From Tissierellia bacterium (GTDB lineage Bacteria; Bacillota; Clostridia; Tissierellales; Tepidimicrobiaceae), in NCBI GenBank assembly GCA_012518745.1, contig JAAYRM010000148.1, positions 1 through 7,480 of the forward strand: 7,480 nt of DNA, read 5' to 3'. Below, piece by piece: positions 5,802 through 7,480 of this stretch (position 1 is the stretch's first letter; each line of letters opens with the position of its first letter). The notes beneath the pieces are model-generated. The model made no database searches and was not told the origin of the DNA. It worked only from the letters and a program-made list of their open reading frames with translations. Made by a program: the position numbers and the translations under genes.

Positions 5802-7070
5802 TCATAATTCATTCCTCAACATATCCTGATAGGTTTCCCGTTTTACGATCAGTCTATCCTCGCCATCCCTCACCATCACCACGGCGGGTTTCGGAAGCTT
5901 ATTATAATTGCTTGCCATCGAATAATTATATGCACCGGTAGATAATATGGCTAGAACATCTCCGGCTTCTACCTCCGGCACCTTTAGATCCCATATCAAT
6001 ATATCACCCGATTCACAGCATTTCCCCGCTATGGTTACGATGGCCATAGGATCCTCGTCCATCTTATTCACAATTATACCATCATACCTGGCCCTATATA
6101 GGCTCGGTCGAGGGTTATCTATCATACCCCCATCCACACTTACATAGGTCCTTATCCCCGGTATCTCCTTTATAGCCCCTATGGTATAAAGGGTTATTCC
6201 TGCCTCCCCTACTATCCATCTCCCCGGTTCTATGATCACCCTTGGGATATCCAATCCATGCCTCTGACAATTATCCTCGATCCCCTTCATGATCGCATCC
6301 GTATAGAATGAAATTGGCTTTCGCGCACCCGTATCGGCATATTGGATTCCATAGCCCCCTCCGGTATTCAACTCCCTGGTCTCGAAACCAAACCTATCCC
6401 TAGCTTCCCTTATCAGATCTATTGCAATTTCGATAGCATCTATATATGTGGTATTGCCCAAGATCTGGGAGCCTATATGAAAATGGAATCCCAATAGATT
6501 TATATTATCCATATTTAGGGCCCTTTCTATTGCCCTGAATATCAACCCGTCCAATATGGGGATTCCAAACTTGGAGTCCACCTGTCCCGTCTGTATATAT
6601 CTATGCGTATGGCTATTCACTCCGGGGGTTATCCTATATAACATGTCCACCTTTCTACCATATCTACCCGCTATATCGTTTAGCAATTCCAATTCATATT
6701 CGTTATCGACTATTATTCTTCCTACCCCATATCTCACAGCCATATCCAATTCGTCTATGCTCTTATTATTGCCGTGGAAGATGATCTTGTCGCAGGGAAA
6801 ACCCACTTCCATAGCCGTATATAGTTCCCCACCCGATACGACATCTATTCCAATACCTTCCCCCTTCACTATTCTGGCCATTTCCTTGGGAAAGAAGGCC
6901 TTGCACGCATATACCGCCTCCACATCCGTATATTTTTCAATAAAATCCTTTTTGATCTCCCGGATCCTATCGACGATGTGATTTTCCGAAACCACGTATA
7001 GGGGTGTACCGTATTTTTCTGCTAGATATATGGTATCCACTCCATCAAAATAAACATTCCCCATAACCAT
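5802..7070 (-). CDS. lysA: Diaminopimelate decarboxylase
   Basis: A PLP enzyme that decarboxylates meso-diaminopimelate to L-lysine and CO2, the last step of lysine synthesis. It is 422 aa, the usual length. It is fold type III, with an alanine-racemase-like barrel and C-terminal beta domain. PLP lysine is K57 in YACKAFF; HFHIGSQ (196-202), the phosphate-binding GGGYGI (237-242) and EPGR (281-284) are present. Active-site residues of the partner subunit are seen in CCESGD (C352, E353, D356) and in GAYNYSMASNYN (Y381). The start at 7070 is kept as the first ATG, but its AAAGGA (7074-7079) is only 3 nt away. The ATG two codons later (7062-7064) has a 9-nt spacer and may be the true start. The gene is alone and convergent with feoB. 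No lysine riboswitch is visible upstream; instead there is a repeated purine-rich leader. Confidence 0.97.
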   Translation of the reverse strand: MVMGNVYFDGVDTIYLAEKYGTPLYVVSENHIVDRIREIKKDFIEKYTDVEAVYACKAFFPKEMARIVKGEGIGIDVVSGGELYTAMEVGFPCDKIIFHGNNKSIDELDMAVRYGVGRIIVDNEYELELLNDIAGRYGRKVDMLYRITPGVNSHTHRYIQTGQVDSKFGIPILDGLIFRAIERALNMDNINLLGFHFHIGSQILGNTTYIDAIEIAIDLIREARDRFGFETRELNTGGGYGIQYADTGARKPISFYTDAIMKGIEDNCQRHGLDIPRVIIEPGRWIVGEAGITLYTIGAIKEIPGIRTYVSVDGGMIDNPRPSLYRARYDGIIVNKMDEDPMAIVTIAGKCCESGDILIWDLKVPEVEAGDVLAILSTGAYNYSMASNYNKLPKPAVVMVRDGEDRLIVKRETYQDMLRNEL

Positions 7071-7086
7071 TCATCCTTTCCAATTC

Positions 7087-7148
7087 GATTCCCTACCCTT
7101 TTGATTCCTACCCTTTCTATCCTCTACCTTTTCGATTTCTTGCCCTTT
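7087..7148 (-). repeat. Degenerate tandem repeats in the lysA mRNA leader
   Basis: Four units of about 16 bp (7087-7102, 7103-7118, 7119-7133, 7134-7148) share the plus-strand core CCTACCCTTT. Read as lysA mRNA they give AAAGGGTAGGG, AAAGGGTAGGA, AAAAGGTAGAG and AAAGGGCAAGA, each resembling a Shine-Dalgarno, just upstream of the real AAAGGA. In one frame the array is open but has no start codon, so I do not call a leader peptide. Roles as ribosome standby sites or as an RNA-binding protein array are speculative. Confidence 0.6.
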
Positions 7149-7183
7149 AATTGCGATTTTTTAAAGTTAAATTATTATACCCT

Positions 7184-7212
7184 ATAATAGTATAGATTAT
7201 ATTTAATTGCAA
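7184..7212 (-). promoter_or_regulatory. Candidate lysA promoter
   Basis: On the minus strand, TTGCAA (7207-7212), 17 bp, then TATTAT (7184-7189). Start would be near 7177, giving a leader of about 107 nt that includes the purine repeats. A perfect TATAAT at 7174-7179 lies just downstream but has no good -35 at 17 bp. The region 7071-7363 between lysA and the spore gene holds only these promoters and repeats; I see no gene or RNA element in it. Confidence 0.45.
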
Positions 7213-7283
7213 AGCCTTTATCTACGATTTTCATTTTAATGGCTATTCTAGAAATTAACTTTTTGGTTGTATAATTTTACATG

Positions 7284-7312
7284 GTTTATATTTGTTTTCT
7301 TTACGCATAATA
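7284..7312 (+). promoter_or_regulatory. Candidate sigma-G (forespore) promoter of the SASP gene
   Basis: CATAATA (7306-7312) fits the sigma-G -10 pattern CATnnTA. GTTTA (7284-7288), 17 bp upstream, matches 4 of 5 positions of the GHATR -35 pattern. Start would be about 7320, some 30 nt before the ribosome binding site. SASP genes of this family are normally sigma-G dependent, which supports the call; the match itself is moderate. Confidence 0.45.
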
Positions 7313-7363
7313 CTATTACAAAATTCTATAAAGATTTTAGTATCTATGAAAGGAGTGAAAAAA

Positions 7364-7480
7364 TTGCCTAATACTAAGACAGGTTCAAAACGAATTCTGG
7401 TTCCTGAAGCACGACATGCACTAGAGCAAATGAAATTAGAAATAGCTTCTGAACTTGGAATGTCCAATTATGATTCAATG
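7364..7480 (+). CDS. Alpha/beta-type small acid-soluble spore protein, 3' end cut by window edge
   Basis: The visible 39 codons read MPNTKTGSKR then ILVPEARHALEQMKLEIASE and LGMSNYDSM. This matches the first half of alpha/beta SASPs: the 'PEAR.AL.QMK.EIA.ELG' helix that includes the germination protease (GPR) cleavage region around EIASE, then the NYD segment. The second, DNA-binding half (the GG.VR.M helix) lies beyond the window. These proteins coat spore DNA and protect it from UV and heat. The start is taken as TTG 7364-7366 because AAAGGAG (7349-7355) lies 8 nt before it; an in-frame ATG at 7346 would put the ribosome binding site inside the gene. It is divergent from lysA. Arg codons are CGA rather than the AGG common in neighbouring genes, perhaps reflecting high expression. 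Confidence 0.93.
   Translation, partial: MPNTKTGSKRILVPEARHALEQMKLEIASELGMSNYDSM

Noticed and set aside
6556..6981. 141-codon open frame on the plus strand inside lysA
   Set aside because: Antisense to a clear lysA reading frame with conserved PLP-enzyme motifs; low-complexity Ser/Pro/Ile-rich translation typical of a shadow frame.
7071..7260. Lysine riboswitch (L box) or leader peptide upstream of lysA
   Set aside because: The expected lysine aptamer core and terminator are not visible, and the open frame through the purine repeats has no start codon.
7255..7467. 70-codon minus-strand open frame at the right end
   Set aside because: It is antisense to the SASP gene, which has a strong ribosome binding site and clear homology.

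Overview
The window looks like ordinary chromosome of an endospore-forming, anaerobic Firmicute of the class Clostridia. Three things point there: an alpha/beta-type small acid-soluble spore protein at the right edge, a cdaA-cdaR pair in the usual Firmicute order, and rubrerythrin beside feoAB, typical of anaerobes that handle Fe(II) and peroxide. Codon choice leans strongly to ATA (Ile) and AGG (Arg). Genus cannot be set from this sequence alone.

Layout, left to right. (1) 1-1693, minus strand: cdaR (YbbR repeats, cut by the left edge) overlaps the 3' end of cdaA, the membrane diadenylate cyclase; together they make and control c-di-AMP. In many Firmicutes glmM follows, so it is predicted just beyond base 1. 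(2) 1861-2565, minus: a PrsW-family intramembrane protease with an unusually ornamented upstream region (21-bp-period direct repeats and an 11-bp inverted repeat abutting the ribosome binding site). (3) 2706-3251, minus: rubrerythrin with its own promoter and terminator. (4) 3416-5742, plus: feoA-feoB, a ferrous iron uptake operon divergent from rubrerythrin; predicted promoters for the two units overlap head-on. (5) 5762-5798: an 18-bp-arm hairpin between convergent feoB and lysA. (6) 5802-7070, minus: lysA, diaminopimelate decarboxylase, the last step of lysine synthesis, with a purine-rich repeated mRNA leader. (7) 7364-7480, plus: start of a SASP gene behind a sigma-G-like promoter.

How they fit together: the rbr/feoAB intergenic region probably balances iron import against peroxide and iron stress. 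CdaA-CdaR set c-di-AMP, which in Firmicutes governs potassium and osmolyte balance and is tied to cell wall synthesis. LysA is also wall-related, because its substrate meso-diaminopimelate is a peptidoglycan precursor. SASP and PrsW belong to sporulation or stress programmes.

All genes are members of known families, with key residues intact. I see no transposon, phage gene, CRISPR array, tRNA or rRNA, and no convincing undescribed multi-gene system. The features most worth following are regulatory: the prsW upstream region, the overlapping rbr/feo promoters, a possible switch hairpin at the start of feoA, and the repeated SD-like leader of lysA.
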